In this document: piece by piece, positions 44,376-55,845 of the stretch
Layout: the number at the start of each line of letters is the position of its first letter
Position numbering within the stretch: the stretch's first letter is position 1
DNA from: Deltaproteobacteria bacterium
GTDB lineage: Bacteria > Desulfobacterota > Binatia > UTPRO1
Direction of reading: 5' to 3'
Length of the DNA: 64,000 nt
NCBI GenBank assembly: GCA_020852955.1
Contig: JADYZW010000016.1
Location: forward strand, 256,801 to 320,800
The notes under the pieces: model-generated
The model's database searches: none
Seen by the model: the letters and a program-made list of their open reading frames with translations, nothing else
What the model was told of the DNA's origin: nothing
Made by a program: the position numbers and the translations under genes

Positions 44376-45446
44376 GTGTCCGCCTCCCGAGAGCCCCCGG
44401 TCGCGCGGGCGTTTTCCCCCGCGCTCGACCTCGCCGTCTTCCGCCAGATGGCCGACATGTCGAGCGAAGCGTTCTTCCTCACCGACGAGGCCGGCCGCTT
44501 CCGCTACGTCAATCAACGCGGCCTCGAGCTCGGAGGGTGGACCTGGGAGGAGCTGCAGCGGATGACGATCGCAGACGTCAATCCCGACGTTCCGCTCGGC
44601 CTCTATCGCCAGGCGGTCACCACCATGCCGCCCGGACCCGGAATGGTGCTGACGGTGCGCGGGCGCCGCAAGGACGGCTCCCTGTTCCCGAGCGAGGTGA
44701 GCTTCGCGCGGCTCGAGATCGGCGGGGAGTCGTACGTGTTCGGCGTCGCCCGCGACATCACCGAGCGCTCCCACATGGAGGCCGCGCAACGGCAGTTCGG
44801 GCAGCGCATGCTCGAGGTGCTGGACGCCGAGCGCCGGCGGCTCGCGCGCGAGCTGCACGACGACATCGGCCGCGCCGTCGGCACGATCGACGCGCTGCTC
44901 GAGGCGCTGGAGTGCACCCCGGGCGCGGTCGAGGAAGACGCGCGGCCGACGCTCGCAGCGACGCACGCGACGGTGCGGCAGATCACCGAGTCGGTCGCCC
45001 GCCTGGTCGACCACACGCACCCCGCGGAGCTTCTCGCGGAAGGGCTCGAAGCGACGATCCGCCGGCACGCCGAGGCCTTCGCGCTCCGCCACGGCCTCGC
45101 GCTGCGGCTCGCCAGCGCGCCGGTCGGCGGCGCGCTCACCGCCGAGCACGAGCTGCATCTCTATCGCATCGTCCAGGAAGCGCTGACCAACGTCGCGCGG
45201 CACGCGCGCGCCTCTCGGGTGACGGTGCACCTGGCGCGCCGGCGCAGACGCGTCGTGCTCACCGTCGTCGACGACGGCGGCGGCTTCGACGCCGGAGCGC
45301 CGCGCCTCGCGGGGCTCGGCCTCACGACGATGCGCGAGCGCGTCGAGATGATGGGCGGCGAGCTCCGCATCCGGACCGGAGCGGGCCGCGGCACCGCCCT
45401 CCACGTCACCCTGCCGATCGCCCGCGCCGCCGCGGCGGCCGACTAA
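44376..45446 (+). CDS. Cytosolic PAS sensor histidine kinase (second of a tandem pair)
   Basis: This 356-residue kinase is a paralog of the preceding gene. The PAS begins with MADMSSEAFFLTDEAGRFRY, the HisKA_3 box is LARELHDDIGRAVG (His161), and the ATPase has [26 protein letters not shown] and GLTTMRERVEMMG. It lacks the basic C-terminal tail of its neighbour. The GTG start is 32 bp after the first copy's stop. The PAS pockets differ most, so the pair may sense different ligands with the same output. It ends inside a strong terminator hairpin. Confidence 0.88.
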   Translation: MSASREPPVARAFSPALDLAVFRQMADMSSEAFFLTDEAGRFRYVNQRGLELGGWTWEELQRMTIADVNPDVPLGLYRQAVTTMPPGPGMVLTVRGRRKDGSLFPSEVSFARLEIGGESYVFGVARDITERSHMEAAQRQFGQRMLEVLDAERRRLARELHDDIGRAVGTIDALLEALECTPGAVEEDARPTLAATHATVRQITESVARLVDHTHPAELLAEGLEATIRRHAEAFALRHGLALRLASAPVGGALTAEHELHLYRIVQEALTNVARHARASRVTVHLARRRRRVVLTVVDDGGGFDAGAPRLAGLGLTTMRERVEMMGGELRIRTGAGRGTALHVTLPIARAAAAAD

Positions 45447-46246
45447 GCGCCGCTCCCACGCTCGTGGGAGCGGCGCTGACCCCGTGTCGCATCGGCCGCG
45501 GGCGATCGACGCGCGGCCGCGAGCGCGCGGACGGCGGTGAAGGCGCGGGCGTGGTGGTACGCGAGGGCGTCGTCCGGATAGCGGTGCGCGCGGCCGTAGA
45601 CGCAGGCGACCCGCGCGTGACACCGGTCGGGACACGGGTTCGCGCCCGCGTCCTCGCGCGCGATCCGATGATCGACGCACGCCGCCACGTCCCAGCCGGC
45701 CGGATGGGCCACGGCCCCGGCCGGGCAGGCGACGAGGCACGGGCGCTCGCGGCATGACGGGCACGGATCGAATCCCGCCGCCGGCCGCGGCGCGGGCGGC
45801 GCGGCGTCGACCAGCAGCGCGCCGCGGAGCGCCATCCACGGCCCGAACTCGGGATGCACGAGCACGCCGAGGAGGCTCCGGCGACCGAGCCCCGCCGCCT
45901 CCGCGAGATGGACGAACGACAGGGGCCGCTCCGCGTCCTCGAAGGGCAGTCGCAGCACCGCGCGCGCGCCGACGCGGGCCGCGACCGGCAGGGCGTGCTC
46001 CCGCAGCACCCCGACCGTGAACGCGTCGAGCGGATGCGGCGACGCCGCCTCCGGACGGCGTGCGAGATGCGCGCGATAGGCCAGCCAGAACGCCGCGCCC
46101 CCGTTCCCGATCACCACGATCGCCCCGGCGTCGACCGCGCCGAGCCGGTGCGATCGGGGCACGAGCGCGTCGTAGGCGGCCGGCGTGGTGGCGCCGATCA
46201 GATTCAGGCCGAACGGCGCGAGCGCGCGCCCGAGCGCGGCGAGCAC
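45443..46246 (-). CDS. QueG-like iron-sulfur protein
   Basis: This 267-residue protein resembles epoxyqueuosine reductase in part. HPEFGPWMALRGALLVD matches the region before the cluster domain. Two sets of four Cys follow: CPSCRERPCLVACPAG near 165-180 and ACVDHRIAREDAGANPCPDRC plus ACVYG near 190-215, enough for two 4Fe-4S clusters. The sequence is shorter and the cluster spacing departs from QueG, so a related reductase of unknown substrate is more likely than queuosine synthesis. GTG 46246 follows the small membrane gene by 4 nt (TGA-AGGC-GTG). Confidence 0.6.
   Translation of the reverse strand: MLAALGRALAPFGLNLIGATTPAAYDALVPRSHRLGAVDAGAIVVIGNGGAAFWLAYRAHLARRPEAASPHPLDAFTVGVLREHALPVAARVGARAVLRLPFEDAERPLSFVHLAEAAGLGRRSLLGVLVHPEFGPWMALRGALLVDAAPPAPRPAAGFDPCPSCRERPCLVACPAGAVAHPAGWDVAACVDHRIAREDAGANPCPDRCHARVACVYGRAHRYPDDALAYHHARAFTAVRALAAARRSPAADATRGQRRSHERGSGA
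45446..45477. terminator. Bidirectional terminator between convergent kinase and iron-sulfur genes
   Basis: The arms agcgccgctcccacg (45446-45460) and cgtgggagcggcgct (45463-45477) are perfectly complementary over 15 bp. The left arm begins on the last base of the kinase stop codon. The hairpin also encodes the last residues of the convergent QueG-like protein, so the stem is under both coding and structural constraint. Confidence 0.8.
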
Positions 46247-46250
46247 GCCT

Positions 46251-46568
46251 TCAGGACGCGCGGGACGCCGCCGCGTTCGAGGCTTCGAGGCGGGCGAGAC
46301 GCACCAGGATCGCGTGGAGGCCGAAGAGCACGGCGCTGCCGACCGTCCCGAGCAACCCGCCGACGATCGCCGTCAGGATGTACACGACGTGGCGGAGGAG
46401 CGCCGCGTAGTACTCGCCCTGGAAGAGCACGTGGTCGGGGTGTCGTTCGAGGGCCTCCCCGGCCTTGAAGAACGCCTCGTCGCCGATCGCGAACGTCGTC
46501 GCGACGGCGCACGTCGCGAGGCCCGCGATCAGCAGCAGCAGGCCGAGCGCGCGAAGCGCAGCCCGCAT
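46251..46568 (-). CDS. Small two-helix membrane protein
   Basis: This 105-residue protein starts at ATG 46568. A first helix covers LRALGLLLLIAGLATCAVATT (residues 6-26) and a second HVVYILTAIVGGLLGTVGSAVLF (about 66-88). Between them lies a polar segment FFKAGEALERHPDH, and the end is basic. No family is recognised. It is followed after 4 nt by the QueG-like gene, so it may serve as its membrane partner; that is inferred from the spacing only. Confidence 0.6.
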   Translation of the reverse strand: MRAALRALGLLLLIAGLATCAVATTFAIGDEAFFKAGEALERHPDHVLFQGEYYAALLRHVVYILTAIVGGLLGTVGSAVLFGLHAILVRLARLEASNAAASRAS

Positions 46569-46697
46569 GTCAGCTCCGCCCGCCGGCGGCGCGCACCGCG
46601 ATCGCGACGAACCCGAGGGTCGGAAGCCTGCTCGCGCTGCGACGCGTCCGCACGCCGGAACCATACGCCGGACACGGTCCGCGCGACAATGGGGTGA

Positions 46698-47915
46698 TCA
46701 CAGCACGAGCCGGAAGCAGCACAGGTCGTGGCGGCGCTCGGCGTCGTATCCGACCCACTTCGCGGGCGGCGTCTCGCTCTGCGCCACGGCACGGAATCCC
46801 TGGCGCTCGAAGAACTGGCCGACCCGCTCCTGCGTCGTGCACGCGAAGAGGTAGGCGAGCCCGCGCTCGCGGCCGACCGCCTTCATGCACTCCACGAGCT
46901 TCACGCCCACGCCCTCGCCCTTGAACCGCGTGATCGTGTAGAGCCCGACGATCTCCCCGGCGCGCTCCGCCTCGTAACGCTCCGTTTGGAGCGAGCACAC
47001 GCCGGCCAGATGGTGCTGGCCGATCGTCGCGCCGTAGCCCGAGAACAAGATGAGCGCGATCTCCGCCGGCGTCCGCATCTTGAGATAGCCCTCGCGCTGC
47101 CCGCGTTCGAGGAGCTTCTCGACCTCGTGGAAGTCGTCCAGCGAGAGGCGCTCGACCTTGCAGTAGTCCTCGCGGGTGAAGAGCGTCCCCGACCCCTCGT
47201 AGGTGAACAGCTCGCGCGCCACCCCGTCGAGCGTGCAGACGTTGATGGAGCTGATCCCGTCGACGAGCCCCGTCCGCACCGCCTCGAGGAGCGCGCGCCG
47301 CGCGCCGAGCCCGCTCGACTCCGCCTCGCCCGCCGCCAGGAGCTGGCCCGTCATGGGCTCGTCCATGAACGAGAGCGGCCCCTCGATCCCCGCGGGCCGG
47401 ATGCCGCCTTCCGGATCGGCGATCACGAGCTTGTGGACCCGGAAGCGCGCACCCAGGCGCGCCGCGAACGCGGCGAGCCGCTCGGGCGTGTCGGCGGCGC
47501 AGAGCCCGAGGGCGAAGGGCGTGCCGCGCACCACGTCCCAGAAGCGAACCAGCACCGGATCGGCGATCGCGGACGCGGCGAGATCGTCGGCCGAGATCCG
47601 CAGGACCGGTCCGCTGCCGTCGCTCGGCACGAGCCGGAGCTGCGGCAGCGGCAGCGGCACCTGGGCGGCCGAAGGTACGCCGGCGAGCGGACGTTCGAGC
47701 GCGCGGAGCGCGCTCCGCTCGCGGACCGCCGCGCCGCCGAGCAGGATAAGCACCCGCGTGTCGTTCACGAGGAGGTCGCGCGTCACTTCGCCGAGCGCCC
47801 GCAGCCGATCGGCGGGACCGTCGTGGTGAACGGCGAAGAGCAGCGTCCGCCCGCGGAACTCGTCGAGGTAGAACTCCTTCTCCGTGAAGACGACCGCGGG
47901 GCGTCTCGGCGCCAT
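46698..47915 (-). CDS. N-acetylglutamate synthase-like protein (amino-acid-kinase-like plus GNAT domains)
   Basis: This 405-residue protein has an N-terminal region (1-245) like an amino-acid-kinase fold, with INVCTLDGVARELFTYEGSG close to the ArgA junction, but without an obvious ATP-binding Gly motif. Residues 250-405 are a GNAT acetyltransferase: ITRFKGEGVGVKLVECMK is the acetyl-CoA loop and QFFERQGFRAV is motif B. The layout is that of ArgA, which makes N-acetylglutamate for arginine synthesis; the kinase-like part in ArgA only binds arginine. The assignment is probable. It is divergent from the gamma-glutamyltransferase. Confidence 0.75.
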   Translation of the reverse strand: MAPRRPAVVFTEKEFYLDEFRGRTLLFAVHHDGPADRLRALGEVTRDLLVNDTRVLILLGGAAVRERSALRALERPLAGVPSAAQVPLPLPQLRLVPSDGSGPVLRISADDLAASAIADPVLVRFWDVVRGTPFALGLCAADTPERLAAFAARLGARFRVHKLVIADPEGGIRPAGIEGPLSFMDEPMTGQLLAAGEAESSGLGARRALLEAVRTGLVDGISSINVCTLDGVARELFTYEGSGTLFTREDYCKVERLSLDDFHEVEKLLERGQREGYLKMRTPAEIALILFSGYGATIGQHHLAGVCSLQTERYEAERAGEIVGLYTITRFKGEGVGVKLVECMKAVGRERGLAYLFACTTQERVGQFFERQGFRAVAQSETPPAKWVGYDAERRHDLCCFRLVL

Positions 47916-48001
47916 GCGCGTCGGTTACCATGAAAGCGCGAGCAGGGCGAAAGTGGGGCGGCGAAGTTGCTTTTGCCCGACACCCCTCGTAGGAGACCCG
48001 C

Positions 48002-49747
48002 GTGATCGCCTCGGGGTTCTGGCGCGCGCTCGTGGTCGCCGCGTTGCTCGTGACGAGCGCCTGCGTCGCCCCCGACGGCGCTGGCCGCAAGCAACGCCGC
48101 GGCCTCTCGACGACGCTCGCGGCGAAGCCGTCCGCGTCGCCGACGCCGGGGGCCGTGCGCGCCGAGGGCCGTGCCGGCGCCGTCGCGGCGGAGCACCCGC
48201 GCGCCGCCGAGATCGGACTCTCAATGCTGGAGCGCGGCGGCAACGCGGCCGATGCCGCGATCGCCACCGCCTGGGCCGTCTGCGTGCTGAACGCGTCGTC
48301 GTGCGGCGTCGGCGGCGGCGGCTTCATGCTGGTGAACCGTCCCGACGGAAGCGTGAGCGCGCTCGACTACCGCGAGACCGCACCCGCGCTCGCCCACCGC
48401 GATCTCTATCGTCGCGGCGACGAGGTCCTGCCCGAGCTCTCGCGGCGCGGGGGGCTCGCCGTCGCGGTGCCCGGCGAGGTCGCGGGTCTGGAAGCGGCAC
48501 GTGAGCGCTTCGCGCGGCTCCCGCGGGACGTGCTCCTGGCGCCAGCGATCGCGCTCGCCCGCGACGGCTTTCCTCTCGGCCCCCACCTCGCGAAAGAGAT
48601 CGCCCAGAACCTGACCGCGCTCCGCGCGGCCCCCGCGCTCGCCGCCCTCTTCCTCGACGCCGCCGGCAATCCCCGGCCGCAGGCCGATCCGATCCGGCTG
48701 CCGGAGCTCGCCGCGACGCTCGAGCACGTCGCGCGCCAAGGCGCGGACGGCTTCTACCGCGGCCGGATCGCGCAGGAGATCGCGCGCGCGGTCCGCGAGG
48801 CCGGCGGCATACTCTCGACGCAGGACCTCGCGAGCTATCACCCCCACTGGCGCCACCCGCTGCGCGGCACGTACCGCGGCCTCGAGATCTTCACCATGCC
48901 GCCGCCGAGCTCGGGCGGCGTCATCGTCGAGATCCTGAACATCCTCGCCCACGACGACCTCGCGGCGCTCGGCGCGACGAGCGCCGCGTACTACCACCTG
49001 CTCGCCGAGGCGATGGGGAACGGCTTCGCCGACCGCGCGCGCTGGTACGGCGACCCCGAGTTCACCCCGGTCCCGATCGAGCGACTCACGTCGCCCGCCT
49101 ACGGCGCCATGCTGCGCGCCCGCATCACGCCGGACCGGACGCTGCCTCAGGACCGCTACGGCACCGCGCCCGACGCGGGAACGACCCACGTCTCGGTCGT
49201 GGACGCCGAGGGCATGGCGGTGGCGTGCACGAGCACCATCAACACCGCCTTCGGCGCCATGCTCGTCGCGGGCTCGACGGGCGTCATCCTCAACAACGAG
49301 ATGGACGACTTCTCGGTCGCCCCCGGGGTACCGAACAGCTTCGGGCTCATCGGCGGCGAGGCCAACAGCATCGCCGCCGGCAAGCGGCCCTTGAGCTCCA
49401 TGACGCCGATCATCGCGCGCGCCGACGGCCGTCCGCGCGTCGTGGCCGGCGGCTCGGGCGGACCGCTCATCATCTCGGCGACCCTGCAGACGCTCCTCGG
49501 CATCCTCGACTTCGGACTCGATCCCGCGGCCGCGATCGCGGCGCCCCGCATCCACCAGCAATGGGCGCCGCCCTCGCTCATCAGCGAGGCCGAGCTCGAC
49601 CCGACGACGGCCGCCGACCTGACGGCGCGCGGCCACGTGCTGCGGCGCTTCCCCTTCGCCGGGGCGGTGCAGGTCGTGGTGGCGCGCGACGGCCTGCTGA
49701 TCGCCGCCGCCGACCCGAGGAAGAACGGCGGCGCGGCCGCCCGCTGA
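48002..49747 (+). CDS. ggt: Gamma-glutamyltransferase
   Basis: This 581-residue exported Ntn-hydrolase precursor cleaves gamma-glutamyl bonds of glutathione and similar compounds. GTG 48002 follows a GTAGGAGA site. A lipobox-like LLVTSAC ends the signal region, so the protein may be lipid-anchored. The N-terminal half has GGNAADAAIA and GVGGGGFML. The autocatalytic cleavage site is the TTHVSVVD block, where Thr394 becomes the new N-terminus. The glycine-rich GGSGGPLI segment of the small subunit follows. Length matches the family. Confidence 0.93.
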   Translation: MIASGFWRALVVAALLVTSACVAPDGAGRKQRRGLSTTLAAKPSASPTPGAVRAEGRAGAVAAEHPRAAEIGLSMLERGGNAADAAIATAWAVCVLNASSCGVGGGGFMLVNRPDGSVSALDYRETAPALAHRDLYRRGDEVLPELSRRGGLAVAVPGEVAGLEAARERFARLPRDVLLAPAIALARDGFPLGPHLAKEIAQNLTALRAAPALAALFLDAAGNPRPQADPIRLPELAATLEHVARQGADGFYRGRIAQEIARAVREAGGILSTQDLASYHPHWRHPLRGTYRGLEIFTMPPPSSGGVIVEILNILAHDDLAALGATSAAYYHLLAEAMGNGFADRARWYGDPEFTPVPIERLTSPAYGAMLRARITPDRTLPQDRYGTAPDAGTTHVSVVDAEGMAVACTSTINTAFGAMLVAGSTGVILNNEMDDFSVAPGVPNSFGLIGGEANSIAAGKRPLSSMTPIIARADGRPRVVAGGSGGPLIISATLQTLLGILDFGLDPAAAIAAPRIHQQWAPPSLISEAELDPTTAADLTARGHVLRRFPFAGAVQVVVARDGLLIAAADPRKNGGAAAR

Positions 49748-50685
49748 TGGCGTCCGGTCTCGCCATTCTCGTCGCCACCCGGAATCGTGAGCCGCACCTG
49801 CGGCGCCTGCTCGCGAGCGTCGCCGCGCTCGCCGGCTTCGACCGTATCGCGCCGGCGGTCGTCGTCGTCGACGACGGCTCGACCGACGGCACCGCGGCGC
49901 TCGCGCAGGCGACCGCCGCCGCTCATCCGACCGTCCGTCACCTCGCCCTCCCGGCCGGCGGCAAGAGCCGGGCGCTGAACGTCGCGATCCGCCGAACGCC
50001 GGCCGAGCGCTACGCCTTCGTCGACGACGACGTCGTGCTCGACCCGCAGTGGCTCGTCGCGATCGAGGCGTACGGCGCGCGGCACCCGGCGTTCGCGGCC
50101 GCGCAAGGCGCCATCCGGATCGCGCCCGCGGCGGCGGCGCAGCCGAGCGTCGCCGCCGCGATCGAGCGCTGGCATACCATCCCGCGCTGCGACTACGGAC
50201 CCACGGTCGTGGAGGCGCCGTCGCTGATCGGCGCCAACATGCTGATCGCGCGCCGCGCCTTCGCGCGCGTCGGCCTGTTCGACGAGCGCCTCGGGCCGGG
50301 CGCCGCGGGGACGTCGGAGGACACCGAGCTCGCCCTCCGCATCCGCGCCGCCGGCGAGCGCATCGGCTACGTCGCGGACGCGATCGCGTACCACGCCGTC
50401 GAGCCTGACCGATTGACGCCCGCGTACTTCCGGGCGCTCCACGAAGCGCGGGGGCGGAGCCGCGTCCTCTACAAGTTCGCCGCCCGCCGTTCGCCGCTCG
50501 CGATCGGGCTCCGCGTCCTCCCGGACGCGGTGCGCGCCGCGGTCGCCGTGGCGGTCTCCAGTCTCGGACGCGGCGGCGAGCCGCGCCGGCGCGCCCTCGC
50601 GCGCTGGTATCACTACCGGGCGATGCTGGCGGCGGCGCGCGGGGCCCGTCGCCCGGACGCCGCGCCCCCGCTCGGCGACGCCTGA
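49747..50685 (+). CDS. GT2-family glycosyltransferase
   Basis: This 312-residue GT-A transferase has LVATRNREPHL, VVVDDGSTDGT, GKSRALNVAI and FVDDDVVLDPQW (nucleotide-sugar metal site). GTSEDTELALRIRAAG supplies the acceptor-side ED motif. There are no membrane helices. It probably extends a surface glycan; the O-antigen-ligase-like gene is convergent with it. The start overlaps the ggt stop (TGATG), and the 3' end overlaps the convergent ligase-like gene by 73 bp. Confidence 0.87.
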   Translation: MASGLAILVATRNREPHLRRLLASVAALAGFDRIAPAVVVVDDGSTDGTAALAQATAAAHPTVRHLALPAGGKSRALNVAIRRTPAERYAFVDDDVVLDPQWLVAIEAYGARHPAFAAAQGAIRIAPAAAAQPSVAAAIERWHTIPRCDYGPTVVEAPSLIGANMLIARRAFARVGLFDERLGPGAAGTSEDTELALRIRAAGERIGYVADAIAYHAVEPDRLTPAYFRALHEARGRSRVLYKFAARRSPLAIGLRVLPDAVRAAVAVAVSSLGRGGEPRRRALARWYHYRAMLAAARGARRPDAAPPLGDA

Positions 50686-51857
50686 GCGGCCGCGATCTGC
50701 GGCGGCGGACGGCGGGCGCCGGTGAGCGCGGCTCCGGCCGCCCACAGCGTCCAAAGATAGAGATGGAAGGGCCCGCGCGGCATGTCGGCGATCGAGAACA
50801 CCGCCGTCGCCGCGAAGCAGAGGAGGAGCACGCCGGCGAGGCGTCGCTCGCCGGCCGCCCCGGCCGTCCGGCGGCGCCACAGGTCGCGCACGACGATCGC
50901 GAACATGGCCGCGTAGAGCGTCAAGCCGACGACACCGACGCCGAAGGCGACCTGCAGCGGCAGGTCGTGGGCATGCGGATAGTCCTCGGCGCGCACCGGA
51001 TGGCGGGCGACGAAGAGTGCCTGGAACGTCTTGTCGCCCCAGCCGTGGCCGAACCACGGGCGTTCGGCGATGAGTTCGACCGTGCCGCGCCAGAGCTGCA
51101 CGCGGTTGTGGAGGGTCCACATCGTCGCATCGCGGAAGCGCGGGTTCACCATCGGCGCCACGACCACCGCGCCGGCGAGCGCCGCCACGGCGAGCCAGCG
51201 CATGCGCGGTCGCCGCTGCCCGAGGAGCATCGCGACCACCAGCGCGACGACGCTCGACTGCGCCGTCCGCGACGCGAACAGCCAGAGCAGCACGAGCCCG
51301 GTCGCGAGCTGGATCGCCACGATCGTCCTGCGGAGCGGCCATTCGCTCCGGAGCACGAGCCAGCCGAGCGAGAACGACGCGACGATCAGGCCAGCGAAGG
51401 TGTTGATGTGCTGAAAGCTGAAGGGATCCATGACGCGATCGCCGAAGCGCCATCCGTGCCCGACGGTCCGGAGCCACACGACCACCTCGACGACGTAGAC
51501 GGCCGTGAGCGCCACGCAGAGACAGCGCAACACGTACGCGACGTGCGCGCCGTCGGCACGGGTCGCCATGAGCTGCGCCGTGCTCCACGCGAAGGCCGCG
51601 AGCGTCGCGAGCTTCACCCAATCGCCGAGGGCGCGTCCGGGCTCCGGCGCCCAGAGCGTCCCGAGCAGCGCCCACGCGACGAAGAGCAGGAGCAGAACGA
51701 GCGCCGGATTGTCGCGGAGCGCGAGCGGGCGGCGCGACGGCGACCAGAGCGTCAGCGCCACGCCGCCCCAGGCGTAGGCGTCGCGGGGCGCACCCGACCA
51801 GGCGACGACGATCGTCGTCACGAGCATCGCGATCGCGACCCGGACGGTCGGCGGCAT
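50613..51857 (-). CDS. O-antigen ligase/polymerase (Wzy_C) family membrane protein
   Basis: This 414-residue polytopic protein has about eleven hydrophobic helices. A large periplasmic loop contains RFRDATMWTLHNRVQLWRG and ERPWFGHGWGDKTFQ, the Wzy_C signature region, followed by HAHDLPLQVAFGVGVVG with its conserved His. Such proteins polymerise or ligate O-antigen or other polysaccharides. ATG 51857 (MPPTVRVAIAML) was chosen because upstream residues are low-quality. It lies 29 nt after the SGNH hydrolase gene in the riboswitch-headed minus-strand series. Confidence 0.8.
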   Translation of the reverse strand: MPPTVRVAIAMLVTTIVVAWSGAPRDAYAWGGVALTLWSPSRRPLALRDNPALVLLLLFVAWALLGTLWAPEPGRALGDWVKLATLAAFAWSTAQLMATRADGAHVAYVLRCLCVALTAVYVVEVVVWLRTVGHGWRFGDRVMDPFSFQHINTFAGLIVASFSLGWLVLRSEWPLRRTIVAIQLATGLVLLWLFASRTAQSSVVALVVAMLLGQRRPRMRWLAVAALAGAVVVAPMVNPRFRDATMWTLHNRVQLWRGTVELIAERPWFGHGWGDKTFQALFVARHPVRAEDYPHAHDLPLQVAFGVGVVGLTLYAAMFAIVVRDLWRRRTAGAAGERRLAGVLLLCFAATAVFSIADMPRGPFHLYLWTLWAAGAALTGARRPPPQIAAAQASPSGGAASGRRAPRAAASIAR

Positions 51858-51886
51858 CGGCGGACGTTCCACGACGGGCCGCTTCT

Positions 51887-52939
51887 CTACCGAATTCGGC
51901 CGAAGCCGGGTAGCCCGCGCAGCGCGCGCTCGAGCGCGGTCGCGAGCACGCGCTGCCCCGCCGGCGCGAGATGCGGGTCCGCCTCGAGCCGCACGCGCTC
52001 GCCGCGCGTCGCCGCCGCGTCGAGCGCCGGGGCGAGTTCGAGACACGGCACGCCGCGCGCGGTCCAGTATCCGCGTTGCCAGGCGCGCAGCCGTTCGGAC
52101 ATCATCTCCAGCACCACGACGAGCTCCGCGCCGTCCGCCACGACGTCACGCCGTAGGCGGTCGAGGAGCGCCTCGGTGAGCGTCCACGCCGCGGGCGTCG
52201 GCTGCCCCGCGGGCGCCGGCGCCGCCGCGGCGGTCGGCCCCACGGGCGCCGGCGCCGGCGCGTCGTCCGGGACCGGCGATCGCGCCGCGCGCCGCAGCAC
52301 CGTCCCCGCGTAGTCGAGCCACGCGAAGAACCGGGAATGCTCCTGCAACCATTCCTGCGCCGCCGACTTCCGCCGCGGTGGCGGGGCCGGATCGTACACC
52401 AGGCGCTCCCCGGCCAGGCGGAAGCGCGGTCCGCGTCGATCGACGTTGTCGTCCGCGTCGTTCGGCGACACGACGAGCACGACGACGTCGGGGCGATAGC
52501 GCCTCCCCTCCTGTCGGTAGAAGAGCAGCTCCTGCGCGGTCGAATAGCCCGGGACGCCGGCATTCACGACGTCGGTGTCGCCGAGCGCGCGCTCCACGAG
52601 TTCCGTGAAGCACTCGTCGTGCTCGACGCCCCAGCACCACACGACCGAGTCCCCGAGCACGAGCACCCGGCGGCGACCGGGCGTGCGCGCGTAGTCGACG
52701 GGGTCGTCGCGCCGGCCCGACGCATCGTGCGTCACCCGGACGGCGAAGTGCGCTCCCCGAAACACCAGCGACCGGGACGGCGCGAGCTTCCAGCCGAGGA
52801 CGGGATCGTAGACGGTGAAGCCGGCGATCGAGTGGTACGACGCGACGTCGATCGGCAGAACGCGGAGCGCGAGCTCCAGCAGGCCAGCCGCGACCGCCAG
52901 GCTCGCGAGCAACAGCACGAGCGGCGCGAGACGTCGCAT
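51887..52939 (-). CDS. SGNH/GDSL-type hydrolase, membrane-anchored
   Basis: This 350-residue protein starts at ATG 52939 with an N-terminal anchor (RRLAPLVLLLASLAVAAGLLE). Block I is VLVLGDSVVWCWG with the nucleophile Ser, block II NAGVPGYSTAQELLF, block III LVVSPNDADDN (Asn), and block V EADPHLAPAGQRVLA supplies the Asp-x-x-His pair. An Ala/Pro-rich insert lies near 225-255. It probably acts on an acylated surface glycan in the periplasm. It resembles the other SGNH gene at 3976-5079 in layout. It lies 17 nt after purA. Confidence 0.82.
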   Translation of the reverse strand: MRRLAPLVLLLASLAVAAGLLELALRVLPIDVASYHSIAGFTVYDPVLGWKLAPSRSLVFRGAHFAVRVTHDASGRRDDPVDYARTPGRRRVLVLGDSVVWCWGVEHDECFTELVERALGDTDVVNAGVPGYSTAQELLFYRQEGRRYRPDVVVLVVSPNDADDNVDRRGPRFRLAGERLVYDPAPPPRRKSAAQEWLQEHSRFFAWLDYAGTVLRRAARSPVPDDAPAPAPVGPTAAAAPAPAGQPTPAAWTLTEALLDRLRRDVVADGAELVVVLEMMSERLRAWQRGYWTARGVPCLELAPALDAAATRGERVRLEADPHLAPAGQRVLATALERALRGLPGFGRIR

Positions 52940-52956
52940 GACGGCGGGCGGAACGG

Positions 52957-55845
<2,889 letters not shown>

